From Nocardia fluminea (lineage in GTDB: Bacteria > Actinomycetota > Actinomycetes > Mycobacteriales > Mycobacteriaceae), in NCBI RefSeq assembly GCF_002846365.1, contig NZ_PJMW01000002.1, positions 2,604,001-2,668,000 on the forward strand: 64,000 nucleotides of DNA, in the 5' to 3' direction. Numbering within the stretch: position 1 is the stretch's first letter; each line of letters starts with the position of its first letter. The notes beneath the pieces were generated by a model. The model searched no databases and was not told where the DNA came from. It worked only from the letters and a program-made list of their open reading frames with translations. Shown piece after piece: positions 51,528-59,548 of this stretch. Made by a program: the position numbers and the translations under genes.

Positions 51528-52873
51528 GTGATCGCCGCCGTTCGATGCATCGAGGCCCTTTCGTGGATCACCGCGGTGAGTCGGTCTACGAATTGTCCCA
51601 CCATGCGGTTGGTGAGGTAGGGCCGCAGTTGGTGGTCAAGGCCGTGGAGTTGGAGTGTGAGCTGGTGGGAGTTCATGGTGGAGATGCTGTCGAGGACTTT
51701 CGTCGCGACGACGCACGCGTGATCAGGGTGGCCTTGAGCGGTGAGGATCGCTGCAAGACTCAGCTGCGCGAAGGCGTGTGAGCGGGTACCAACAGGGCGT
51801 AGGCCGATGATGCGGTGGGCATTTCGGGCCGCGGCGGGCAGGTCGCCGACGGTGCGCAGACATCGGGCGGCGTCGCTGGCCAGTGAAGCTTGGTCGAAGT
51901 GACTTGCCCACGGTGAGGCGACCGGTTCGGCGGGGGCCTCGAGAGTGCGAGCGGCCTGATCGAGTAGACGGTGGGCGTGTCCGGGTTGGTGTTGAGCGGC
52001 GTGTGCACGGGCTTGCAGGGCATAGATGCGGGCGGTGAGTTCGGGATTGCGGCCAGCCCGCGACAGTGCCATCTCGGCGTCGTGGGCATAGCCCAGGGCT
52101 GCGTCGGGTTTGCGTCGATGCAGGGACAGGTGGCTGAGGCTGGCCAGGACGTGGACGTGGAGATGGTGGTCTCGGCCGACGACTGCGAGGTCCAGGGCGC
52201 GGCGGAAGTGCTGGTCGGCTTGGCGGTCGTGTCCGGCATCATGAGCCATCCACCCGGCCATTTCGGTGAGGCCGGCGGCGGCGGTGAACAACGAGCGGGC
52301 GTCGCCTCGCTGGTCTCCCCCGAACAGTCGGGGCGCGATATCGGTGTGCAGGTAGTCGATGACCGCGGTGTAGAGGTGTCCACCGCCCAATGACTGGTCG
52401 GCGGAGCGGAACGCGCGCACGGCGGCGAGGTCGGGATCCTCGTCACCGGACGCGTCGGTGATACGTACCAGCCGGAACGGCCCTGCCGCAGGTGCCGTCG
52501 CCGGGATAGCCGCTGGTACTGCGCGAGGGGCCTGACCAGGCAACTGGAACCAGAGCAGATCCGCCGGGATTGTGAGCAGGGTTGCCCACTGGACAAGCCT
52601 GTCCAGATACTTGATCGGTGGGCCGTTCTCGATGCGGCTGAGCTGACCTTGGGTGATCCCGACCCAACGTCCCATCTGAGCCTGCGATATCGGGCGAGGG
52701 TGGGCCGGATGAGCGCGATAGGCGGCGATCACCTTCCCCATGTGCCGGTTGCTCAGCGCGGCCCGGATGGGTACGGCATCCCAGAATCCAGGTGCCACCA
52801 AGGGGCACTGGTCAGAATCCGGAGCGCCACGTCCCGCACCGATACGGTGCTGCCCGGTCGACGCGGTGTCCAT
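51524..52873 (-). CDS. XRE regulator with TPR-like domain
   Basis: The 449-residue protein has a helix-turn-helix (PISQAQMGRWVGITQGQLSR, IENGPPIKYLDRLVQWATLL) and a long helical region with repeated A/L pattern (HFRRALDLAVVGRDHHLHVH, ALGYAHDAEMALSRAG, AHRLLDQAARTLEAP, ILTAQGHPDHACVVATKVL) that reads as tetratricopeptide repeats. This layout is common in Streptomyces and Nocardia regulators of secondary metabolism. It is divergent from the sugar operon and probably controls it. Confidence 0.82.
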   Translation of the reverse strand: MDTASTGQHRIGAGRGAPDSDQCPLVAPGFWDAVPIRAALSNRHMGKVIAAYRAHPAHPRPISQAQMGRWVGITQGQLSRIENGPPIKYLDRLVQWATLLTIPADLLWFQLPGQAPRAVPAAIPATAPAAGPFRLVRITDASGDEDPDLAAVRAFRSADQSLGGGHLYTAVIDYLHTDIAPRLFGGDQRGDARSLFTAAAGLTEMAGWMAHDAGHDRQADQHFRRALDLAVVGRDHHLHVHVLASLSHLSLHRRKPDAALGYAHDAEMALSRAGRNPELTARIYALQARAHAAQHQPGHAHRLLDQAARTLEAPAEPVASPWASHFDQASLASDAARCLRTVGDLPAAARNAHRIIGLRPVGTRSHAFAQLSLAAILTAQGHPDHACVVATKVLDSISTMNSHQLTLQLHGLDHQLRPYLTNRMVGQFVDRLTAVIHERASMHRTAAIT

Positions 52874-53066
52874 GCGGTCCTACCTGATGGTTGTCGATGA
52901 GCCCGATCAGGGGAAGTTTATCGGCGCTCGCCCACTGGCGCTGGCGGTATGCGGACGATGCATACCGTATGCGCGATCGGTCATTCCCACGGGTTCCGCG
53001 CGCAGTCACGGTTGAGGAAGTCGCCACGTTCACACGGCGACCAGCCATCGATCCCAGGAGCCGATT

Positions 53067-53111
53067 ATGACCTCGCTGTGTGTGGTGCCGATGAAGCCGT
53101 CCTCGCGGTGA
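53067..53111 (+). CDS. 14-residue leader frame before PIG-L gene
   Basis: An ATG six bases after AGGAG opens MTSLCVVPMKPSSR and stops with TGA overlapping the GTG of the PIG-L gene (GTGA). It is the only start here with a good ribosome binding site and could couple translation of the operon. It is very short and may be only a way to reach the GTG. Confidence 0.3.
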   Translation: MTSLCVVPMKPSSR

Positions 53112-53842
53112 ACGCTGTGCGGATCGATTGGGGAGCCCAGCGAGCATTGGTGATCGCACCCCATCCCGACGACGAGGTCATCGGCTGCGGTGGGCTGATC
53201 AGCCGGATCAAACGTGAGGGCGGACAGGTTCATGTTCTGTATGCGGTGGTCGACGATCTGATCGAATACTCGAAAGCGGGACATTCGAGTACCGCGCAAC
53301 GGTTGGCCGAGATCACGCGGGTCGCGGAGTTCTTCCCCCTCGACGCATGGCAACCAGGTCTGGTCGGCCAAGGCGCGACGCTGCGACTGGACACCATGGC
53401 ACAAACGGAGATAGTCGACCTGCTCGAAGGGCGACCCACCCACCAAATGGCGTTACCGGTGCTGCGCCCAACAGTGGTCCTCTCACCCGAGATCACCAGC
53501 TACAACCAGGATCACGCCGCGATCGCGCGGGCGACGCTGACCGCGCTACGCCCAGGCCCGGACGCGAGTCGCTGGCAGCCACCGCTGGTGCTTGCCTACG
53601 AAGAGCCCGCCGATGGTTGGAGCGGAGCCACGGTGGCTGCGGCCTCGCGCAACTTCTTCGTCGAACTGACCGCCGATGATCTCGATCGCAAGATCGCCGC
53701 GTTGAAGTTGCACGGCAGCCAGTGGCGTGAGCATCCCCATACCCGCTCCGAAGACGCGTTGCGGGGACTGGCCGCCGTGCGAGGTGCGCAGAGCGGGTTC
53801 GCCTATGCCGAGGCGTTTGCCTGCTTGCGGTGGAGGTCATGA
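53108..53842 (+). CDS. PIG-L / LmbE-family deacetylase
   Basis: The protein (244 residues from the GTG at 53108) has the family motif APHPDDEVIGCGG, the zinc ligands His-Asp-Asp, and a later SPEITSYNQDHAAIARATL with the third His. PIG-L enzymes remove N-acetyl groups from GlcNAc-type sugars; MshB in mycothiol is an example. It lies first in the operon with nucleotide-sugar enzymes, so the substrate should be an acetylated amino sugar or its conjugate. The stop is followed at 2 bp by the next ATG. Confidence 0.85.
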   Translation: MNAVRIDWGAQRALVIAPHPDDEVIGCGGLISRIKREGGQVHVLYAVVDDLIEYSKAGHSSTAQRLAEITRVAEFFPLDAWQPGLVGQGATLRLDTMAQTEIVDLLEGRPTHQMALPVLRPTVVLSPEITSYNQDHAAIARATLTALRPGPDASRWQPPLVLAYEEPADGWSGATVAAASRNFFVELTADDLDRKIAALKLHGSQWREHPHTRSEDALRGLAAVRGAQSGFAYAEAFACLRWRS

Positions 53843-53843
53843 C

Positions 53844-55103
53844 ATGAAACCACTCGTACCAAGGCGGGTCGCTGTGCTGGGCTGCGGGTATGTCGGTGTG
53901 CCGGTGGCACTACTCGCCGTCGCCGCCGGACATGACGTCGTTGCCATCGACACCGACCCGGACCGCATCCTGCAACTCCAGGCAGGGAAGTCCTACATCG
54001 TCGATGTCACCGACGCTGACCTGGCCGACGCGCTCGGGTCGGGTCGGCTGCTACCCACCGCGGACCCGAACGCGTTGGCCGGATTCGACATCGTGCTGAT
54101 CACCGTGCCGACCCCCCTCGATCGCGATGGCGACCCGGACTTGACGCTGGTCGAGGCGGCAGCCAAACATGTTGCGGCCCATCTTGAACCGGGATGCACG
54201 GTGGTGCTCGAGTCATCCACCTACCCAGGCACCACACAAGACATCGTGCAGCCGATCCTGGAGGGCTCAGGACTGCGAGCAGGGGTCGATTTCCACCTGG
54301 GGTACTCACCCGAGCGAATCGACCCCGGCATGGGCTTGGCAGGACTGCGCGCCGTCCCGAAGATCGTCGCCGGCATCGACGACGCCTCCACAACCGTGAT
54401 CGCCGAGTTCTGGCGCGCACTGGTTGCCGAAGTCGTTGTAGCACCCGATATCCGGACTGCGGAGCTGGCCAAGCTCTTCGAGAACGTCTTCCGGTTGGTC
54501 AACGTGTCGCTGGTCAACGAGCTCGCCCAGCATTCGCGGGCGTTAGGGGCCGATGTACGCCAGGCATTGGCCTTGGCCGAGACCAAACCCTTTGGGTTCA
54601 TGCGCTTTCATCCCGGTGTCGGCGCAGGTGGGCACTGCCTGCCGGTGGACACCCGATATCTGAGCTGGCAGATCCGCACCCTTTCCGGGACTCCAGCGGT
54701 GCTGATCGAAACTGCCTCCCGGATCAACGACGCGATGCCGACCTACGTCGCGGATCGCATCGTGAGTGGCCTGGATCGCCGTGGTGTCGCGATCGAGTCC
54801 GCCCGGATCGTCGCCGTCGGGGTCACCTACAAGCGTGATGTCGCGGATCTGCGCGAATCATGCGCCCTCGAAGTGATCCGGGCGCTGCGCCGCTACGGCG
54901 CCGAGGTCGTGACCGTGGACCCGACCATCCCCGAGGGACTCCAGGTGCTGCCCCGTGTCACCGCCGACATCGTGAACACCGCGTCCGGGGTCGCGGTCCT
55001 GGTCGGGCATACCGGCCTGGACCTGAACCTGATCAGTGCCGCGAACTACGTGTTCGACGCGTGCGGGGCGCTCCCGACCGCACCGAACATCGAACACCTC
55101 TGA
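53844..55103 (+). CDS. UDP-sugar 6-dehydrogenase
   Basis: The 419-residue protein has the Rossmann GCGYVGVP, the catalytic Cys in GAGGHCLPVD (Cys265), and a C-terminal UDP-binding domain with GVTYKRDVADLRESCALEVI. It oxidises the C6 hydroxyl of a UDP-sugar to the carboxylate using NAD. The sequence suits UDP-ManNAc or UDP-GlcNAc dehydrogenases as well as UDP-glucose dehydrogenase, so the exact sugar is open. It is next to a UXS-like enzyme that would decarboxylate the product. Confidence 0.88.
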   Translation: MKPLVPRRVAVLGCGYVGVPVALLAVAAGHDVVAIDTDPDRILQLQAGKSYIVDVTDADLADALGSGRLLPTADPNALAGFDIVLITVPTPLDRDGDPDLTLVEAAAKHVAAHLEPGCTVVLESSTYPGTTQDIVQPILEGSGLRAGVDFHLGYSPERIDPGMGLAGLRAVPKIVAGIDDASTTVIAEFWRALVAEVVVAPDIRTAELAKLFENVFRLVNVSLVNELAQHSRALGADVRQALALAETKPFGFMRFHPGVGAGGHCLPVDTRYLSWQIRTLSGTPAVLIETASRINDAMPTYVADRIVSGLDRRGVAIESARIVAVGVTYKRDVADLRESCALEVIRALRRYGAEVVTVDPTIPEGLQVLPRVTADIVNTASGVAVLVGHTGLDLNLISAANYVFDACGALPTAPNIEHL

Positions 55104-55152
55104 ACCACACCGATTCCGACATCCGCAGCTCCACCCGATTCAGGAGGATTCA

Positions 55153-56106
55153 TTGTCCACCAACGCATCTCACGTCATCGTCACCGGCGGCGCCGGGTTC
55201 ATCGGTTCTCATCTGTGCCGCGCCCTGCTCGACCGTGGTGACCAGGTCACCGCGATCGACAACCTTTCGACCGGCCGCAGGGACAACGTCACCGACCTGC
55301 TGGAAAACCACCGATTCAGCCTGCGCGTCAGTGATGTCAACGCACCGGTCAGCTTCGCCGCGATCACCGGGGCAACCCACCTCGTCCACCTTGCCTGCCC
55401 GGCCTCGCCCAAGGCGAACACAGCGATGCCACTGGCAACCCTGCGCACCGCCACAGTCGGGACGATGAACGTCCTCGAATGCGCGCACCGCGCCGGGATC
55501 CGAGCCATCGTGGCCTCGTCCTCGGAGATCTACGGTGACCCGTTGGTCCATCCGCAGACCGAGGACTACCGGGGCAACGCAGACCCGATCGGAGCGCACT
55601 CGGCCTACACCGAAGGTAAACGCGCCACCGAAGCCGCCGCCGCGGCCTACCACCGGATGGGCGCTGATGTCGGGATCGTACGCCCGTTCAACGTGTACGG
55701 ACCATTCATGTGGCCCGACGACGGCCGGGTGGTCGCTGCGTTCTGCGCCGCGGCCCTGGCCGGTGAGACGCTCCAACTCCAGGGAGGCGGCACCCAAACC
55801 CGATCCCTGGTCTGGGTCGGTGATTTCGTGACCGGGCTGCTCGCGATGCTCGACAGCACCGAATTCGGGCCGATCAACCTCGGCTCCGAACACGAGATCA
55901 CGATCCGCGATCTCGCCCAGCTGATCATCGACCAGGCCGGCTCAGGCTCCCTCGATATCGTCGCGGGTCGCAGCGACGTGGTCACGGTGCGCCGACCAGA
56001 CACCACCCGTGCCCGCAAACTTCTGGACTGGCAACCCGAAACCCCGTTGGACGTCGGCGTCGCCGCGACGCTGGCGTGGATGCGCACCGTGGCGGTGCCG
56101 TCATGA
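55153..56106 (+). CDS. UDP-glucuronate decarboxylase (UXS)-like SDR
   Basis: The 317-residue protein starts at a TTG six bases after AGGAGG. It has TGGAGFIGSHL, the catalytic tyrosine and lysine in SAYTEGKRATE (Tyr152, Lys156), and HPQTEDYRGNADPIG, which resembles the UXS motif (HPQ.E.Y.G..NPIG). UXS enzymes decarboxylate UDP-glucuronate. If the dehydrogenase upstream supplies an acid, these two make a UDP-pentose or amino-pentose. The first 40 residues of the longer frame are not expected to be translated. Confidence 0.82.
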   Translation: MSTNASHVIVTGGAGFIGSHLCRALLDRGDQVTAIDNLSTGRRDNVTDLLENHRFSLRVSDVNAPVSFAAITGATHLVHLACPASPKANTAMPLATLRTATVGTMNVLECAHRAGIRAIVASSSEIYGDPLVHPQTEDYRGNADPIGAHSAYTEGKRATEAAAAAYHRMGADVGIVRPFNVYGPFMWPDDGRVVAAFCAAALAGETLQLQGGGTQTRSLVWVGDFVTGLLAMLDSTEFGPINLGSEHEITIRDLAQLIIDQAGSGSLDIVAGRSDVVTVRRPDTTRARKLLDWQPETPLDVGVAATLAWMRTVAVPS

Positions 56107-56372
56107 CCGTCCGATTCGTCTTGCCACCGAGCTGGCCCACACTGGTCGGAGCAGACCTGTCCGAACTGAGCACCCAGGCCACCACCATCGGGCAAGCCCT
56201 GACCTGGCTGGTGGATCAGCACCCGATATTCGGTGAACGCATCTTCGACGGTGAGCGACTCGCACCGTGGACAATCGTGTGCCTCAACAACACTCACATC
56301 CTGGACCTCGACACCCCGATTCCTGCCGGAGATCACGAGCTCCAGATCATCCCGGCGTTGGTGGGCGGGTGA
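56103..56372 (+). CDS. MoaD/ThiS-type sulfur carrier
   Basis: The 89-residue protein has the ubiquitin-like pattern FVLPPSWPTLVGADLSELST, IVCLNNTHILDLDTPIPAGD and HELQIIPALVGG. It ends in Gly-Gly, which is adenylated and thiocarboxylated in sulfur carriers. No E1-like activating enzyme is seen in the cluster, so a general MoeB-type protein would be needed. Its place in a nucleotide-sugar operon suggests sulfur insertion into a sugar or its product. It overlaps both neighbours. Confidence 0.88.
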   Translation: MTVRFVLPPSWPTLVGADLSELSTQATTIGQALTWLVDQHPIFGERIFDGERLAPWTIVCLNNTHILDLDTPIPAGDHELQIIPALVGG

Positions 56373-57274
56373 ACGTGCCCGAGATGATCGCGATCCCGGC
56401 CGCCCAGGTGGCGGTCGGGTCACCCGAATCGCACCTGGACACCGTCGCCGCCGCCCAGCACTACCCTCGGACCTGGTTCGAGGACGAAACACCACAGCAC
56501 ACCATCACACTGCCCGCGTTCGAGATCGACCGGACACCGGTCACCAACAGCATGTTCGCGGAATTCGTGACGATGACCGGGCATGTGAGCGCCGCCGAGC
56601 GACGCGGCTACGCCCTGGTCTACGGGCCCGACTACTGGACCACCATGGACGGCATCTCCTGGCGCCACCCCCACCCCGACCTCGACGCGGTCACCGACCG
56701 ACCACACCACCCGGTGGTGCACCTGGACCACACCGACGCCACTACTTACGCCATCTGGGCAGGCAAACGACTGCCCAGCGAAGCCGAATGGGAGTACGCC
56801 GCCCACGGCCCCCAGTGGCGGCCGTGGCCGTGGGGCCCGAGCTGGGACAGCGCCCGCGCCAATACCGCCGAACACTGGGCAGGCCAACCCATCCACGACC
56901 TCGCCACCTGGAAAGCGTGGTGGCGAACCCACTACGCCGAGCACGGGCCCGCCCCCGCTACCACCGAAGTCGGAGCATTCACCGACGGAAGTTCCCCCTT
57001 CGGGCTGGTGGACATGGCGGGCAACGTCTCCGAATGGACCGCGTCGGCGTATCTGCTCTACGACCGCCACCGCCGCTACGACCCCAGCTATCACGCCGTC
57101 GCCGACCACGGTCACATCACGGTGCGCGGCGGCGGTTGGAAGTCGTTCCGATGGCAAACCCGCACCAGCGAACGTATCGCGTGCAGCCCCGACTACTCCG
57201 GACCAGACCTCGGATTCCGTTGCGCCCGTGACCTACCCGAAACCACGGCCAACGTGCTCTCACTCATCAGATAG
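56369..57274 (+). CDS. SUMF1/FGE-fold protein without the copper-binding cysteines
   Basis: The 301-residue protein has the formylglycine-enzyme fold: MIAIPAAQVAVGSPES, TPVTNSMFAEFVTMTG, RLPSEAEWEYAAHGPQ, PFGLVDMAGNVSEWTAS, GGGWKSFRWQTRTSE and LGFRCARDLP. The two catalytic cysteines of FGE in GGSxxCxxxxC are Ser and Thr here. It therefore does not make formylglycine by the usual mechanism. The fold is also used by EgtB-like sulfoxide synthases and PvdO, so a different oxidative or C-S chemistry is possible. The GTG start overlaps the sulfur carrier stop. Confidence 0.8.
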   Translation: MNVPEMIAIPAAQVAVGSPESHLDTVAAAQHYPRTWFEDETPQHTITLPAFEIDRTPVTNSMFAEFVTMTGHVSAAERRGYALVYGPDYWTTMDGISWRHPHPDLDAVTDRPHHPVVHLDHTDATTYAIWAGKRLPSEAEWEYAAHGPQWRPWPWGPSWDSARANTAEHWAGQPIHDLATWKAWWRTHYAEHGPAPATTEVGAFTDGSSPFGLVDMAGNVSEWTASAYLLYDRHRRYDPSYHAVADHGHITVRGGGWKSFRWQTRTSERIACSPDYSGPDLGFRCARDLPETTANVLSLIR

Positions 57275-57285
57275 GGTCTCCAGCC

Positions 57286-58203
57286 ATGCGCGCACTCATC
57301 ACCGGCGGTGCCGGATTCATCGGATCCCACCTGCTCGATCGGCTGGTCGCGGACGGGCACACCGTCACCGTCATCGACGACCTCTCCAGCGGCGACCGAA
57401 CACGCATCCCAGACCAGGTCACGCTGCACACGGTCGACGTCGTCGATACCGCCGCGGTCACCGCGATCATCGAACAAGCGCGCCCCGAGGTGATCTACCA
57501 CCTCGCAGCGCAGATCAGCGTCCGGTACTCGGTCACCGACCCCCACCGCGACGCGCTCGTCAACATCAACGGCACCCTCAACGTCGTGGCCGCGGCCACC
57601 GCCGTCGGCGCCCGCGTCATCATGGCTTCCACCGGCGGCGCGATGTACGGCGACGGCGTACAGATGCCGACGCCGGAAACGGTGCTCCCGCAAACCCAAG
57701 CACCGTACGGGATTTCGAAGTACTGCGCTGAGCAGTACCTGACTCTGCACAACCGGCTCTACGGCGGCCGCCACATCGCCCTGCGCCTGGGCAATGTGTT
57801 CGGACCCCGCCAGGACCCGCACGGTGAGGCAGGTGTAGTCGCGATCTTCTGCGGTCTCGCCGCCGCCGGTAAGGCACCCACGGTTTTCGGTGACGGCAAG
57901 CAGACCCGCGACTACTTGTACATCGCTGACATTGTCGACGCGTTCGTGGCCGCAGGCAGTTACACCGGCACCACAGCAGTGTTCAATATCGGTTCCGGCA
58001 CAGGCACTTCCGTGCTCGAACTGCTCGACGCGGTCAACGCCGCCGCAGGTACCGATCTCACCCCTGAATTCGCTCCGGCCCGCGAGGGCGAGTGGTTGCA
58101 CGGCGCACTCGACTCGACTGTGGCCGCAAGCGAACTCGGTTGGCGTGCCACCATTTCCATCCCCGACGGTATCGGGCGCACGTACACCGAACTGACCATG
58201 TAG
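57286..58203 (+). CDS. NAD-dependent epimerase (GalE-like SDR)
   Basis: The 305-residue protein has ITGGAGFIGSHL, MASTGGAMYGDG, and the catalytic YGISKYCAEQYL (Tyr and Lys). It has SVRYSVTDPHRDALVNINGT in the substrate region, close to the pattern of UDP-glucose 4-epimerases. It should change configuration at C4 (or C2/C6) of the nucleotide-sugar made upstream. It lies 11 bp after the FGE-like gene and ends the operon. Confidence 0.85.
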   Translation: MRALITGGAGFIGSHLLDRLVADGHTVTVIDDLSSGDRTRIPDQVTLHTVDVVDTAAVTAIIEQARPEVIYHLAAQISVRYSVTDPHRDALVNINGTLNVVAAATAVGARVIMASTGGAMYGDGVQMPTPETVLPQTQAPYGISKYCAEQYLTLHNRLYGGRHIALRLGNVFGPRQDPHGEAGVVAIFCGLAAAGKAPTVFGDGKQTRDYLYIADIVDAFVAAGSYTGTTAVFNIGSGTGTSVLELLDAVNAAAGTDLTPEFAPAREGEWLHGALDSTVAASELGWRATISIPDGIGRTYTELTM

Positions 58204-58355
58204 GAAGCCACGGCCACGCTTGCCCGGGGCGCAGACCAAGCACAGTGCGAGGCTGCGTGTCGGCGGCGCGGCACAAACCGGCCGTCACTGATTACGTCAC
58301 CGCAGCACCGACGTCGCCGGGCACAGACGTGAACTGCGGGCAGTCGGCCCAGGCG

Positions 58356-58660
58356 CTACGCGGGCCCGGCCACCCTCCAAATCCGCGCAGTGCGGTCATT
58401 GCTGCCGGTCGCCAGCTGGCTGCCATCAGGGCTGAACGCCACCGAATTCACGCTGCCTGTGTGTTCGCGGTAGGGCCCTCCGACCTGCCAATGGGTACTG
58501 AGATCCCAAATCCGCACCGTGCTGTCTTTGCTGCCAGTGGCGAGCTGGCCCCCGTCGGGGCTGAACGCCACCGAAACCACCCAGTCAGTGTGGCCGGTGA
58601 GGGGTCGCCCGACCTGATGATGGGTGCGCGCATCCCAGATCCGTGCTGTGCTGTCCCTTT
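58356..58660 (-). pseudogene. WD40-repeat remnant
   Basis: About 100 residues on the minus strand form two to three WD40 repeats: STARIWDARTHHQVGRPL, VVSVAFSPDGGQLATGSKDS with TVRIWDLS, and SVAFSPDGSQLATGSNDRTA with RIWRVAGPA. A stop (TGA) lies in frame just upstream near 58668, so no N-terminus remains. It is the end of a once larger beta-propeller protein, such as an actinobacterial signalling ATPase or kinase. Confidence 0.82.
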
Positions 58661-58731
58661 CTCACAACGCCCAACTTGGCGATAGTGACAACGCTGTTAA
58701 GCGGAGGAACCTCGGCCAGCGCTCCCCTCGG

Positions 58732-58968
58732 TCACCATGGATAACGACGGTCATAGATCGTCGGAGGGCGAGGACGGTAGTAGTTCTCGGGGTGACCAGT
58801 TCTGATCTCGTGCGGGACCGGAAGGCCCGCACGCGGATTCACCTTACCTCGGCTTTCGTCGCGGCTCGCCCTGCCCACCTCGCTGCGTCGAACAACTCGT
58901 GGATACCGGTACGCGCTCCAGAAGGCGATGGAGAGGGGCACCGCCAACAGCAGGAGGTCAAAGCTCAT
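58732..58968 (-). CDS. Small membrane protein
   Basis: The 78-residue protein begins with a hydrophobic helix (MSFDLLLLAVPLSIAFWSAY) followed by a basic, Pro/Arg-rich cytoplasmic tail (RVVRRSEVGRASRDESRGK, ending YDRRYPW). The ATG overlaps the stop of the gene at 58965-59360, suggesting a two-gene operon. No function is known. Confidence 0.45.
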   Translation of the reverse strand: MSFDLLLLAVPLSIAFWSAYRYPRVVRRSEVGRASRDESRGKVNPRAGLPVPHEIRTGHPENYYRPRPPTIYDRRYPW

Positions 58969-59360
58969 CGGTCAAGTATCCGCATCGCCACCTCGGTGGC
59001 GAGCTGAATTCCAGGGGCCTGTACATGTTTGGGCGCTTGGGCCATGTCTCCCAAGACGGCGCGAGGGCTGTCTGCGGTGCGGAACCGGGCGGGCCGACCC
59101 AAGTCATTCACTGCTGCCAAAAGTAATGCGGCGATTGTTTCGACCCAGTTGTCAGTGCTGATGGAACCAAGGTTGCATTTCAATACTCGGATCACGGCGT
59201 GAAGGCGATATATGTCGTTAGTCGTTAATTCGAACGATGAATCTGTGTTCACAAGGCTCGATGTGAAGGGGTTGACCTCGGAACGATTGCGTTGTTGTAT
59301 TGGATGTGATCCGGGATGCGGTTGAATCCAGGCAAGGAGCGGGTCGAGCCGGGGCGCCAA
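58965..59360 (-). CDS. Hypothetical soluble protein
   Basis: The folded part starts around VNPFTSSLVNTDSSFELTTN and continues DIYRLHAVIRVLKCNLGSIS and ETIAALLLAAVNDLGRPARF, a helical pattern; the start may be a GTG about 28 codons downstream of the ATG. It overlaps the small membrane protein by 4 bp. The gene is less GC-rich than neighbours. I recognise no domain. Confidence 0.5.
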   Translation of the reverse strand: MAPRLDPLLAWIQPHPGSHPIQQRNRSEVNPFTSSLVNTDSSFELTTNDIYRLHAVIRVLKCNLGSISTDNWVETIAALLLAAVNDLGRPARFRTADSPRAVLGDMAQAPKHVQAPGIQLATEVAMRILDR

Positions 59361-59548
59361 GCATTGGAGTCGTGGGGGACGATCTTGAACACGCTTGTGA
59401 CCACGACTTGGCTGTCACGGTCGCCACGGCGCCGATTCTCGCACTCGCACTCAAGCTCTTCGCGGAATTTAGAGTGCTTTGTCACGGTGACGGCAACCAA
59501 CCATGGTCATGCCGCCTGAAAATCAGATGAGGTATGGGATAGACGATC

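Noticed and set aside
56369..57274. True sulfatase-activating formylglycine enzyme
   Set aside because: Both catalytic cysteines are replaced and no sulfatase gene lies nearby.
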